DNA from: Hysterangium stoloniferum
Taxonomy: Eukaryota > Basidiomycota > Agaricomycetes > Hysterangiales > Hysterangiaceae
DNA length: 64,000 bases
Assembly (NCBI GenBank): GCA_015178975.1
Contig: WHVD01000171.1
Coordinates: 103,563-167,562, forward strand
Direction of reading: 5' to 3'
Shown here: piece after piece, positions 1 to 10,722 of the stretch
Layout of the letters: every line of letters begins with the position of its first letter
Numbering within the stretch: position 1 is the stretch's first letter
Notes under the pieces: model-generated
The model's input: only the letters and a program-made list of their open reading frames with translations
What the model was told of the DNA's origin: nothing
Databases searched by the model: none
Translations under genes and position numbers: made by a program

Positions 1-1409
1 ATAGAGATGGAAATCCATGGATGTTCCAGTACTGGGAGTTGTTTCAGAAGGCTGTATGGCTTGTGACACTGTGATTTAAAGTGTGGACAAGTAATGCAAG
101 ATTTACAATAGTGCTTAACAAAGTCTCGGAGTCTGGGCCAAGTGTATTCTCTTCTTATTAATGATAGAGTTTTGTTGAACCCAAAATGTCCCACGAGTGG
201 ATGGTCGTGTTTGTACTGGAGGATCATGAGGCAGAGGCCACATACATATATGTGATTGTCAAGTCTAATGAAACCATGCTGGTCAAGAGACCATCAGGGT
301 TGGCTGAGGTCCACAGGGTTGTCAAGGTGTGCTTTAGTTATCAGGTCTAGCAGAATTGCCGATAGAATATCTTGATGTAATTTCTCAATATCCATAATGA
401 TATTTCCACGGATGATGGAGTGGATGAGGAAAGTCACATGGACTGATGTGGTAAGTTGCTGATTTGTGAAAATGGGTTTCAAGTTGTGTGAGTTTACTGT
501 GGCATAGTAATTGCTCCCCTCTTTAGAATAGATGTCCCATCATCTAGTTAAAGCAAGGTGACTGGGTCAAAAATGGATAATCATATTAAAGGCTGACAGG
601 TATTCAGACCAGCAGGCCTGCCAGTGGGTCAACAGTTTCATGGTAGAAAAGTATTCCAGGTTCTTGTGATCTGTTACAATGTCAATCGGAATTCCTGAGC
701 CTTCCAAATAGTATTGCCCTAAAAGCTGCAAAAATTGCTAGGAGTTCCTTGTCATGAATGTCATAATTGAGCTCTGGTCTGGTGAAAGTCTGGGACAGAA
801 AAGCCATGGGGTGGACTTCTCTATCAGAGTCCTGGCTAGACAGAATGGCTCCAAGTACATATTCTGAGGCATCCGTCTCAATGATGAGTGGAAAGTCTGG
901 TTTCCAATGCAACAGAATTGGAGCTGAAGAAAAAGAATCTTTTAAAAGAACAATGACACATACATCAAGCATGTCAGAGAAAATGTCATTAATAAAACAT
1001 TGAAAAACAGATGGAGCATTGGTGAGCCCAAAGGGCATCACCAACAACTCAAAGGCACCATAATGGGTTCTGAAAGTGGTTTTACACTCATCTCCCATGG
1101 AGATCCAGACCAAATGGTAGGCATATTTAAGGTCTATTTTGGTATAAATCTAAGCATTCTGCTGAGCATTGAGCAGGTGAGATATAAGTGGGAGTGGATA
1201 CTTATCCTTCTTTGTGACAGCATTGAGTCCTCTGAAATCAACACATAGTCTAAGGGATCCATCCTTCTTCTTTACAAACAAAACAGGTGCTCCAAAAGGA
1301 GACTTAGAGGGTCTGATAAAACCTATGGACAAATGTTCGTCTAGGAAATCCCGGATTGCAGAAGGTTCTGTGGAGGAAAGTGAGTAAATATGTCCAAGGG
1401 ATGGCTGGG
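1..1409 (-). pseudogene. Family A Ty3/gypsy pol fragment (RT to integrase), open at left edge
   Basis: Read on the minus strand, this is the same pol gene as the element at 60.2-63 kb. RT starts near 1400-1150 ([22 protein letters not shown]), continues to about 948, then jumps into the RNase H region (IETDASEYVLGAIL) to about 682. The linker to integrase lies at 482-294, and integrase sequence runs to base 1. The jump at about 947 deletes roughly 375 bp relative to the 60-kb copy and removes the YLDD catalytic motif, so the enzyme is dead. Further frameshifts follow. Integrase continues beyond the window. At the codon where the 60-kb copy has an in-frame TGA (62,889), this copy reads TGT. 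It was cut on its right by the family B LTR at 1410. Confidence 0.9.
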
Positions 1410-2038
1410 TGTGAGAGGTATGGCGAAATACACTCAGGAAATATAGTCGGATGAGCTCTTACTATATTTCCTTTATTATTTCTGTTTTCTCTCTTTTATT
1501 ATATCTATAATTAGTTCGACGACCTATGTATGTGGTACATCGACTCTTGTGGGCGCACACACGCCAGACTTATGTATTCTAGCACCCATAGTTTAGAACT
1601 CAGACACTTTTACACCGCAACCACAACTTACCCAGACACCTGTTAGTGTCCTGTAAGTTGTGATTGGTGTATCGTCTCGACCATCACAGACGGGCTTTAG
1701 CTATCTACTCAATCTGAGTTTCGAACTGTACCAGTCGAAACTCACTCCTTATCTCAACCCACATGGACTACATCCACGCTACTCTATTATTCGACTCTCT
1801 AGTTACTCTACTTTGCACTCGAGCAGTCGTTCAGAATCGCACTTAACAGTCGATTCTACTTATTTGTTCTAGCTATCTACCTACTTTAGATAGCCACTTC
1901 TCTCTACCATATTGAACTAAGCAGTCAATACGTGTTCAGTCTGTATTAGACTTAGACAGTCAATACATCCTGGTATCATACCTAAACGGTCGATATTCTT
2001 CGTATATAGAACGGTTAGAACTTCCACCACTCTTCACA
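1410..2038 (+). repeat. LTR-B1, 5' LTR of family B copy 1
   Basis: A 629-bp LTR that starts TGTGAGAGGTATGGCG and ends CCACCACTCTTCACA. Near its 5' end is the inverted repeat AGGAAATATAGT...ACTATATTTCCT. It is followed directly by the primer-binding-like leader. The same LTR recurs at 41,634 and 43,387 on the plus strand, and at 23,067, 53,700 and 56,773 on the minus strand. Confidence 0.93.
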
Positions 2039-2117
2039 GTGGTGATCCAGGCCGGACCACTCTTTCCCTATGAAGAAAAAAACGATATCTTACGACTATA
2101 AGCTTCTAAGCACGTAA
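2039..2117 (+). promoter_or_regulatory. Family B leader with putative tRNA primer-binding site
   Basis: Immediately after the LTR the sequence reads (G)TGGTGATCCAGGCCGGACC. The TGG start fits complementarity to a tRNA 3' CCA end, offset one base from the LTR. The block is kept after the LTRs of all five copies (2039, 19,912, 24,589, 36,368, 44,019), followed by a CTNTTTCCCTA-like stretch and GAAGAAA before the gag ATG. The primer tRNA was not identified. Confidence 0.6.
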
Positions 2118-4810
2118 ATGACTACTGGCAAGAACCAAACGTCGAGACCTTTGATGACCCTGAGTAATTCAAAACCTCGTCAAAGACCTGCAAGTCTGGA
2201 ACCACCCCATAATGTCACCATGAGGAAGTCTTCATTGACTTTTCAAAAACCAGTTCTTCCTGGGAGTCCTCCCGGAGCAGCAGCTGGACCATCAATGGAT
2301 GCCCCCCCAAGTCCATGTGAAGAATGTCCGTCGACTGAGCAGTCAAACATTCCAGGAGCTAACGTCGAGACTACCCGTGCTCCCGAACCCGTTCTCTCGT
2401 TCCTGCCTAGACAGGTCATCCTTAAGCAATTCTTCAGGGGTCATATGGTTTACGCTCAACCCATCGACTTACAATGGGAAGCGTACTATGCCGATCGAAT
2501 CCCTGCAGATCAGGTTACTCCCTTCGTGGAGGAGTACAATACGGATTACCCTCTTCTACCAGCGACTGTAGCAGTCTGGTTAGGTTGTTATCAGGCCATT
2601 TTATCGGCACAAGATCTATTCACGTGACCTGGAACCCTTGAGGATCTGACCTGCTCGATTCCCGAATGGTCAAGTGAGGTTACTTTTGTTATGGAAGAAG
2701 GAAGGATGATTCTTAAACAAGAAGTGTTCTCTTTATTTCTCAAAGTGCTCCGCACACACGATGACACATTGCAAATCCTTCACATCCTGCTCGGTGGGGA
2801 TCACATTGTCCCCAAAGTTGACTACCAGTATATATACATCTGGATGTTGGAGGAGTCTCTTAACAGGATCACTCGGAATTCTTCGTTTGCGTATTTTACT
2901 TTAAGGGGTCGGTTAAGGTGAAATCAGAGGAGACTTGATAAGATGGTTTTGGAAGTGCTCTACCCTTATGGTGATTCCATCCAGGTACCCGATTCACCCA
3001 TCTCCACAACCAGTTCATTTGTTCATACCCTGAATGGGTCTCCCGACACTCATTTCCTTCGTTCGCTCAATCATCCCATTATTTTGCAAGACTTCCCATC
3101 GGATATGAGGAAGTTGCAGAACGTCTTCAGGAAAAGGGAATGGAAATCTGCACTCCCCTTTATCAACCTCAACCTCGTCGACCTTTGAATATGGCCGAAA
3201 TCGAGAGAGGAATTGCAATGGAACCTAGCCCTACCCCCCATCAGGGAATTCACCGTTCTCACATCACGTTCAAACGAATTCCGAGTAATTCTAATGTCGG
3301 TGATCAACAAGCTGCGACTAGGAATTGATCAGTCGCCAACAGGGGTTGACCGTCTTTCTCTACTGCATTCACTGAGGGTATAGCTGGTCAAGTTGCTGGT
3401 CGAGGATCGCTGAATCCAGTCGATCCCCACCATTCCCTGCCGATCTCCTCAAACCCCTTTCTGCCAGCAGGAGGACCCCCTAGTAATTCATCTGGGAGTT
3501 CTAGTGCCTCGAGCTATGGAGGGAATTTGGGACATGGGGGGCCTTACGGTAGAGTACCTAACTCTCCCTTTCAAACTCTGATGCAGCCTCGAGCCAGCGC
3601 GCCTATCGATGACTTACCTAAGGATAAAAGGATCGCTCTTAACACCAATGACATCAAGATAAAATGGTCAGACCTTCCCAAATACGATGGAACTCAATCC
3701 AAGGCATTGGATTACATCATGGATATTATGAGTCTCTTGGAGATCTCAGACTCCATGAGCACATTGTTGGGAGTTGCTCTGCCAAGATGACTTACCGGCA
3801 ATGCCAAGATCTAGTGGAGCACCCTAGACCGTGAACATCGGACTGAATTCAGTTGATCTCACGGATCGTTTCTTTGGGGTATCGTAGAAGGATTACTTGG
3901 AACTCGTTGGCATGAATCCTTAGCTCTAAAATGGGAAGCCATGAAATTTCGACAAATCGGTCACAATCGTGAGACACCCGTTCATTACATTCAGCGGAGG
4001 GTCAAGCTCTATCGATTCTTGTATGGGTTCCACCAAAACCGGAAGGACAAAATGCACAGACTCATCCTGATGCTGCCCACAGAATGGCTTTACCTTCTAC
4101 AGGGACAACCTATCGACGACATCATGAGTCTGCAGACTTATGTGAACAATTTACAAGAGGCTTTGATTAACACTTGGGTTCAAACACATCGAGAGCGTTA
4201 TCGGTTCCAAAAACCCAGAGTCATGATCGCCGAGCAAGACGAGTCAGATCCCTGGCATGAGGAAGAACACTCTGGAGGAATCGACCCCGCTAACTGAGGC
4301 CACGTCCTCCTCGGCGAACTCGAGGATAAAACCGTCCCTAGGAGATCGAAAGTGAAGCAGGGTAAGAAACACGGCAAGTTCTTTTTCAAATGGAGTGACA
4401 AGAAAAGCGTCGCCAAACCCCCGAAGGAGTGTTGGATTTGCGGGAGTTTAGAGCATTTCAAGATCGACTGCACCCACGTGGACAGGATGTCGCACTATGT
4501 CTCTATTAACAAATGCTCCACGCAGAACCCAATGGAGGAAGCGGAGGATCAAAGGGCTTATGAAACGGTTTATGGATTAAGCGTACAGGGACAAGTACAT
4601 AACATTGATGAGGAATCAATTTTCATATTTGTCTACCTTCCTCAGTCAGAGGACAACATCGTTTCAGATGTGAATGCATCTTCGAATGAGAACGAGACAT
4701 CACAAGTTTATGTTTCTATATCAGACCATGATTTTCTCAAGAAAGGAGACTGGCTAGACGCTCATCGTCAGAACTGTGAAGGTCTGACTGAGACGAGAGT
4801 TTTATTGTGA
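2118..4810 (+). pseudogene. gag: gag of family B copy 1 (capsid, CCHC knuckle), broken
   Basis: The start MTTGKNQT at 2118 is shared with copies 4 and 5. Frame 1 runs through a Pro/Ser-rich head and the conserved FPPRQVILKQF-like block, with TGA stops at 2625 and 2919. A 4-bp deletion near 3110 relative to copy 5 shifts the frame. The second frame carries the capsid-like region (LNTNDIKIKWSDLPKYDG, 3630-3700; RRVKLYRFLYGFHQN, about 3990) and a zinc knuckle CWICGSLEHFKIDC (C-X2-C-X4-H-X4-C) at about 4433-4475. Stops at 3788 and 4294 are TGA where copy 5 has CGA. The product would have been the structural protein that packages element RNA; this copy cannot make it intact. Confidence 0.85.
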
Positions 4811-5922
4811 CCTGAACCTCCCACCATTGAGGAAATCGTCGACGAGGAAGCATTTGCGAACCGATCCAAGGAAATAAGTCAGACCTACGTTATAGAAGAC
4901 CCCTCTGAGTCAGAGGGATCGGAGGAGGAGAGCTTCCCCTTCGACCCAGGGCAATTACCCGACTTAATTCCTTGCGATGAGTCAGACTCTGAAGTGGATG
5001 ACTCTATTTCGAATGCCACTCCCAAGGTACCTAACGGTAGACGTATCAGGAGGAATGTCAAACTGGCTACAAGAAAAGAAAGCAAAAGACCTAGAGTCTA
5101 ATACCCTTGATCCAGTCGGCTTATGAAGGAGGATTCGACTATTATCTATTGCAGAAGGGACCCTCTGGGTGGATATTCCAGTATTGGGATTTCAGCATTA
5201 CACGTCTACGGATGCGTAGGGAATTCAGAAGCCTCAAACCTATTAAAATCAGGCTGGATGCTGGGGCCGACCTCTCCTTAATTTCGGAGGACTTCTATAA
5301 GGAACTAGAGGACCGCCCTAAGCTCAAGCAAGGACTCAAGCTACACCTCATACAACTTACCGGTAATGCCAAAGTATTAGGATATGTCAACGTCCCCATT
5401 TATCTCGAGGACGACACTGGTATGCTCCTTAAATTTACCGCCAAAATATACGTTGTCTGAGGTATGACCGTCCCGATTCTTCTTGCAGAAGACTTTCATG
5501 TGAACTATGAGATCAGGACACTGCGAGACTAACTGCTGGGCTCCAGATTGATTTTGCCTGGAAGAGCAGGATCTATCCCAGCTAGTTCTTCCAAGGAGCC
5601 GCAGCCTTTAGCCTTTTCGATTAGCAAGATCCCCCTTGAGGAACTAGCCAATGACTCACCTGAATTGACTTCCAAACCAGACAAAGGAGTGCGTACTGAA
5701 AGAGTCACACGGGCCTTGCAGGATTGTACTATAGAACCGGAATCGGCTCGATTAGTACCAATATTTGTAGGGGATCTTATTGGTGACCAATGGATAGTCG
5801 AGGGAGTTGTCTTGCAGAATGATGATGGGAGTATACTAGCTGCTCCCACCACCACCATCTCTAGGGAATGCGCCACAATACCTCTCGCTAATCCCTCTCT
5901 GATGCCAAGGATCATTAGATGA
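4811..5922 (+). pseudogene. Family B copy 1 acidic linker and aspartic protease, broken
   Basis: An acidic stretch (IEDPSESEGSEEESFPFD) follows the knuckle, then a retropepsin-like segment with IRLDAGADLSLISEDF at about 5245-5295. The usual catalytic triplet DTG, seen in copy 5, is DAG here. A 1-bp deletion before the protease moves it to another frame. The region after it (MTVPILLAEDFHVNYE) and the spacer before RT hold stops at 5458 (TGA), 5530 (TAA) and 5920 (TGA). In copy 5 the corresponding codons are CGA, CAA and CGA, so each is a C-to-T change. The protease would process the gag-pol polyprotein. Confidence 0.82.
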
Positions 5923-7893
5923 GGGGAAACTGTTGGATAAATTCACGACGCGAACAGATGGGCCCAGACCCCTAGATCTTCGACTGAGAAAGCATCAATG
6001 CAGTCAACGGCAACCAAGATCACCCATCTCGTCAAGAGTCTATCAAGAATAGAAGAGGAGCATGTCCTTAACCCTCAATCTTCCGGACTGCCCCCAGAAC
6101 GGGAACTCGCAGATGATTTCGACCCGGCAGGCCCTAAAACGTCAGAGGTTGCCACCATGGAAATGTTTTGTGCAGAAGATCTGCATAAGCTGGTTAACTT
6201 AGGACCTGACATCCCTACCGACGTCTCCTCCCGCTTGGAGTCGGTATTAACTAAGAACGTCCTAGCCTTCGGAGTAGACGGACGATTGGGACAAGTAGAT
6301 GTCAAGGTCAATGTTCCATTGAAAGAGGGTGCACAACCTATTTCAATGTCAATGTTCCAAACCTCCCCAGCTAATAGGAAAGTCATTGATGAACAAATGG
6401 ATACTTGGTTCCAACAGGGAGTAATCGAACCGTCCAAGAGTCCTTGGGGGGCACCAGCCTTTGTCATCTATCGCAACAGGAAACTACGAGTAGTGATCGA
6501 CTATAGAAAGTTGAACAGCCTAACAGTTCCTGACGAATTTCCACTGCCACGCCAGTCGGAAATCATGCAAGCGCTCTTGGGCTCCAACATCCTATCTTCC
6601 TTTGATGCACTAGCCAGTTTTACCCAACTTGAAATGTTAGAGGAAGACAAGCCGAAGACTGCCTTCAGATCCCATTGAGGACTGTGGCAATTCAGGAGAA
6701 TGCCCTTTGGACTTTGTAATGGACCTTCTATATTCCAAAGGGTTATGCAAACCGTACTTGCACCTTACTTATGGATATTCTGCCTAGTTTATATTGACGA
6801 CATCGTGATCTTTTCTAAGACATGGGACGATCATCTAGAACATTTAGACCAGGTTTTACAAGCCATAATTGCAGCGGGAATCACTCTCTCACCAAAAAAG
6901 TGCTACGTGGGGTATAATTTGATTCTACTACTAGGACATAAGGTGTCTAGACTCGGCTTTTCGACCCATCAAGAAAAGGTCGCTGCTATATTAGAATTAG
7001 CTACGCCTTCTAAGATAGCAGATCTTCAACATTTTCTAGGGATGGTTCTGTACTTCTCTGCTTACATACCATTTTACTCCTGGACAGTTGCTCCACTTTT
7101 CAACCTCTTGAAGAAAGGAGTTCATTGGAATTGGGATTCTGAACATGCCCGAGCTTGTGAGGACATCAAGGTTGCATTGAGCTCAGCTCCAGTACTCGGA
7201 CACCCCGCGAGCAGTATGCCTTATCAGTTATACACAGATGCTTCGGACTTCACGCTAGGATGTTGTCTCCAACAAATACAGAAAATGATGCTTAAGGACC
7301 TAAAGGATACGAAAATCTATGCCCAAGCACGAGCAGCCTTCGATCAATCACGAGACGTGCCCATCTTTGTTACTCGTTATAAAACCAAGGAGCCGGAATT
7401 CACCTGGACGGATTCCTGGGCCACAGAATTTGACGACACCAGTGTCACGGTTGAACACGTTATTGCCTATTGGAGCCGTACACTCAAGAAAGCAGAATGT
7501 AACTATTCAGCCACAGAGCGAGAAGCGTTAGCTGCTAAAGAAGGATTAGTCCATTTCCAGCCCTTTATCGAAGGAGAACATATTCTTCTGATCACTGACC
7601 ATGCGGCGTTACAATGGGCCAGATCTTACGAGAATACTAATTGTCGACTGGCCGCATGGGGGGCGGTATATGCTGCATACCCCGGTCTGGAAATCCTACA
7701 TAGAGCAGGATGAATACATAGCAATGTTACACTGTCCAGACTTCCTCGAGTACTGGACTATGCTAGCCCTGCGAGAGACGACCTTTTACTGATCGTAGCG
7801 GATTCTCACAACTGGAATGACGATGAGACATTATGGGAGAACAAACCAGCAGAAAAAGCCGTCTTTCTCACTCATCACGAGTTAGTCGAACCA
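5923..7893 (+). pseudogene. pol: Family B copy 1 reverse transcriptase and RNase H
   Basis: RT is recognisable from WGAPAFVIYRN and VVIDYRKLN (about 6450-6510), through SSFDALASF with the first catalytic Asp, to FCLVYIDDIVIFSK with YIDD at 6790-6801. The RNase H part has YTDASDFTLGCCLQQ (about 7230), ATEREALAAKEGL and ITDHAALQWA. About 60 residues rich in K, D and W sit between CLQQ and VIAYWSRT, where RNase H of most gypsy elements has a much shorter loop. The frame is continuous from 5998 except for TGA at 6676 (CGA in copy 5) and TGA at 7711 (TGG in copy 5), and another stop near 7790. RT copies the element RNA and RNase H removes the RNA strand. Confidence 0.9.
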
Positions 7894-8750
7894 GTCGGAA
7901 CCATGGAAGAGGTCCCCCAAACAAAATGGGACTTGCACAACCTTCCCAGAAACGATGAAACCGATGAAGTGAATTTTACTCTCTCGAATCCACAATTGCT
8001 TATAGAGATTGACGAAAATTACGCTAAGGAACTTCGCGATGGATACCAGAAAGATCCTGCCTTCAGAAATCATTATGCCACCGATCCCATTTCTCCAAAC
8101 ATGGTAACTACTCCTTCACATTATTTCATCGGGAAGAATAAGCTATTGTTCTTTCGAGATTCGGACTGGAAAAGTGGAATCTGCATTCCTAGCAGCATGA
8201 CGACAACCATACTCAAGCTGATACATGATAATCCCTTCGAAGGAGCTCATGCAGGCGGCCACAGACTCTTTAAGCTGATGAAAGACCGTTTCTTCTGGCT
8301 GAGGATGTTGCATGACTGCGTGGCGTACGCTCACAGCTGCGACATATGCCAGAAAACTAAAATCAATCATTCCGCTCGACAAGGAGCTCTTCGACCCGTG
8401 GATGTACCCCTAAGGCCGTTTGAGGTTGTCTCGATGGACCTGATTACCGGATTGCCTCCTTCTACAGAGGGTGCTTATTCAGCCATCTTTGTCACGGTGG
8501 ATAAACTCACGCGTTTCTTAATTTGTGAACCCACCACTTCAGATCTATCCACAGAAGGATTCGCACAAATCTTTGTGAATAAGGTGGCTGCTCCTTTTGG
8601 CCTACCTTCAAGGATAATCTGTGATCGAGACAAGAGGTGGACCTGTAGGTTCTGGAGAGAGGTCTGCAAAGTATACGGAAGTGCCCTTGCAGTATCCTCG
8701 TCCCACCAAATGGAGAACACCAATGCTATCGTGGAGCAAATGCTCAGAGC
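7894..8750 (+). pseudogene. Family B copy 1 integrase, N-terminal and core part
   Basis: The zinc domain has H-X-H spacing within HDNPFEGAHAGGHRLF, then CAYAHSCDICQK-type C-X2-C residues (about 8225-8355). The core has MDLITGLPPSTEGAYS with the first Asp (about 8435) and IICDRDKRW with the second. Relative to copy 5, 18 bp are missing around the HPQTDGQTE segment that carries the catalytic Glu, so the third acidic residue is disrupted. The gene is then cut by LTR-C at 8751. About 160 bp present in copy 5 (52,500-52,660) are absent across the insertion. Integrase would join element cDNA to host DNA. Confidence 0.88.
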
Positions 8751-9939
8751 TGTTACGACCCGTTCCCGGATGTTTCAATATCCAACTTCCGATCTCCGAC
8801 TATGGAACATCATAGTTACCGTATCATCCGCGTTCTTCCCTTGTTCCACATTTGGTAATTTGTCCGTTGACAAGTATTCACTTGTTTGTTTGTTGTATTC
8901 CCATTTCGGAATATTGTCTCCCTAACATGTCTTATTGTATTTCCGTTTTAAGAACACTTCCGTTTCTGTCTTATTATGATCTTAGTTTGTAGTACAATAA
9001 TGAGTAGACTTATATTAGTTTCCTCAAATTTGTACTTTACCTTAGATCTGATATCGACTTAGTTTCTTATTCCTCCTCCTGTCTTTCTGTACGCTCGATA
9101 TTCGGAACTCTCTGGAACTCTGAATATCCATATCTTCCGTCATAAGCTTTACTTCTGAAATTAAGGACATTGAGTGTTTGCGTAGAGGTGCAGCACATAA
9201 GCTGAAGCCGACGTCCTGACCCTATCTGACAGTTTCCGACTTCCCGGTGACTTTCTGTGAAGAGTCGATAGATTCTGACCACTCAATGTACGAAGAATAG
9301 TATTTATTCAACTACTATTATTAAGTATTGACTGTTCTGTACAATACTGTAGATTACTAGACTGATAGTAGTAGTAATAGATGCACTACACGTCACAAGA
9401 GCAACTGTACAGTTGCTCGTGACGAGAAGGACCGGAGAAAAGAAGAGTTGACCTTTACGGTACAACTTGTAGCTAGGAGTAAGAAAGATAATCAGCGAAA
9501 GACTGAATATCAAAGGTAGAGATATAGCAGTGTGAATCGACTAGAGTGTCGACGAGTGCAAAGACTTGAGAGTGGGACTCGACCTTTGTGGTTCGAGTCC
9601 AAAGATTACTAGTATGCAAGAAGTTGTTACCTTTATAAGTAACTGAGACGTTACCCTTGACACCTCTCGCTATTCGACATCTGGGTCGTTACGAGGTGGT
9701 GTCTGCTGGGTAAAAGATGTTTGTCTTTTGGCGCCGAGAGCGCCCATAGGTATACACAAGACTTCGAACTAAGAAATACGGGTATGCTCAAAGGATATAG
9801 AGAATTAAAGAAAAGAAATAGAAACTAGATAATAAAGTACTATAATATGCATATTATTCCACTGTCCAATCATGCATATATGCATACCCTTCACACTTTC
9901 CAATAGTTCTGGAATAAGTTCCCAACACGGCACTTAACA
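8751..9939 (+). repeat. LTR-C (family A-like LTR) replacing part of copy 1 integrase
   Basis: It starts TGTTACGACC and ends CACTTAACA, and contains a block (AAGCTGAAGCC near 9200) also found in LTR-A. Without the nested LTR-B2 it is about 544 bp. Flanks AGAGC and GGTTC do not match, and about 160 bp of host integrase is missing, so this is not a simple solo LTR. It probably reflects deletion during or after insertion. Confidence 0.72.
9256..9895 (-). repeat. Solo LTR-B2 inside LTR-C, TSD CTTTC
   Basis: A 640-bp LTR, TGTGAAGAGTCGATAG...ATGCATACCCTTCACA, in reverse orientation. It is flanked by CTTTC at 9251-9255 and 9896-9900, a clean 5-bp target duplication. On its own strand it begins TGTGAAGGGTATGCATATATG. 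Confidence 0.93.
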
Positions 9940-10528
9940 GGTTCCCAGAGAATTATCGGATAGCCCCATAGCCGACCAATGGATCTTAGAATTTGAAAAC
10001 CACCGACAAGTGGTGCGGGATTTGATTGCGTGAGCACAAGAAACCCAAGCTCGTAGCTACAATAAGAGATGGAGATTGGTAGAAGATATCTCAGAGGGAG
10101 ATTATGTTTTGATTAATCCCCATTCTCTCGAGCTTGTCGAAGCCAAGGGACCCGGAAGGAAACTTATACAAAGACAGATAGGGCCGTTCGAAGTCTTGGA
10201 GAAGATCAATCCTCAAGTCTTCCGACTCTGCATTCCCTCGGAATATCAATTACACCCAGTGATTAATCAAGACCATCTTAAAAGATACCATCTCTCCCCT
10301 GAAGAATTCAGATCCAGGGAGCTACTCGAGAATCCTCGAGAACTCAATCGTAACGACGAGGAGTACGAAGTAGAAGCTATAGTAGGGCACAAAAAGCATC
10401 GAAATCGACTCCTTTTCCAGGTTCGATGGAAAGGATATGGACCGGAGGAGGACACCTGGTTAAACGGCAATGACCTTCGTAACGCTCCCACTCTTCTTAG
10501 AGCTTACAAGACTATTTATCAAATCTAA
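9940..10528 (+). pseudogene. Family B copy 1 integrase C-terminus and chromodomain
   Basis: After LTR-C the polyprotein resumes with VPRELSD-like sequence, then the GPY/F-type segment RQIGPFEVLEKINPQVF (about 10,170) and HPVINQDHLKRYHL. A chromodomain follows: EYEVEAIVGHKKHRNRLLFQ then VRWKGYGPEEDTW (about 10,360-10,500), with the aromatic and WKGY...TW positions typical of the fold. The frame is open from 10,076 to the TAA at 10,526-10,528. Chromodomains on chromovirus integrases bind modified histone H3 and steer insertion to heterochromatin, which fits the self-nesting here. This is the best preserved chromodomain of family B in the window. Confidence 0.9.
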
Positions 10529-10722
10529 TGATCATTTCACATCCTTATGATGACAACACTGTTTATCTACTTCTAGCTCTACCCCCCACTTTCATCCCCC
10601 TCGGCCTTTCACCTCAATAACCGAGCGGAGCTTGAAATTAATATAAAATACGTAAATTCACTAAAGAAAATTTTATTCCCCCTATCTCTTCCCTCCACGT
10701 CAACCTCTCAAATCAGTACACT
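10529..10722 (+). promoter_or_regulatory. Candidate promoter of ORF2 (copy 1)
   Basis: Between the chromodomain stop and the ORF2 ATG lies TTAATATAAAATACG (about 10,639), TATA-box-like and roughly 80 bp before the ATG. It is followed by a pyrimidine-rich stretch (CCCCCTATCTCTTCCCTCC) just upstream of the start. Both features are common in fungal promoters. The same arrangement is present in copy 5 (55,060-55,255). Promoter activity is inferred only. Confidence 0.5.

Noticed and set aside
5458-8750. RIP of the Neurospora type
   Set aside because: Changes are mainly at CpG (CGA to TGA), not CpA; only occasional non-CpG transitions such as 5530 were seen.
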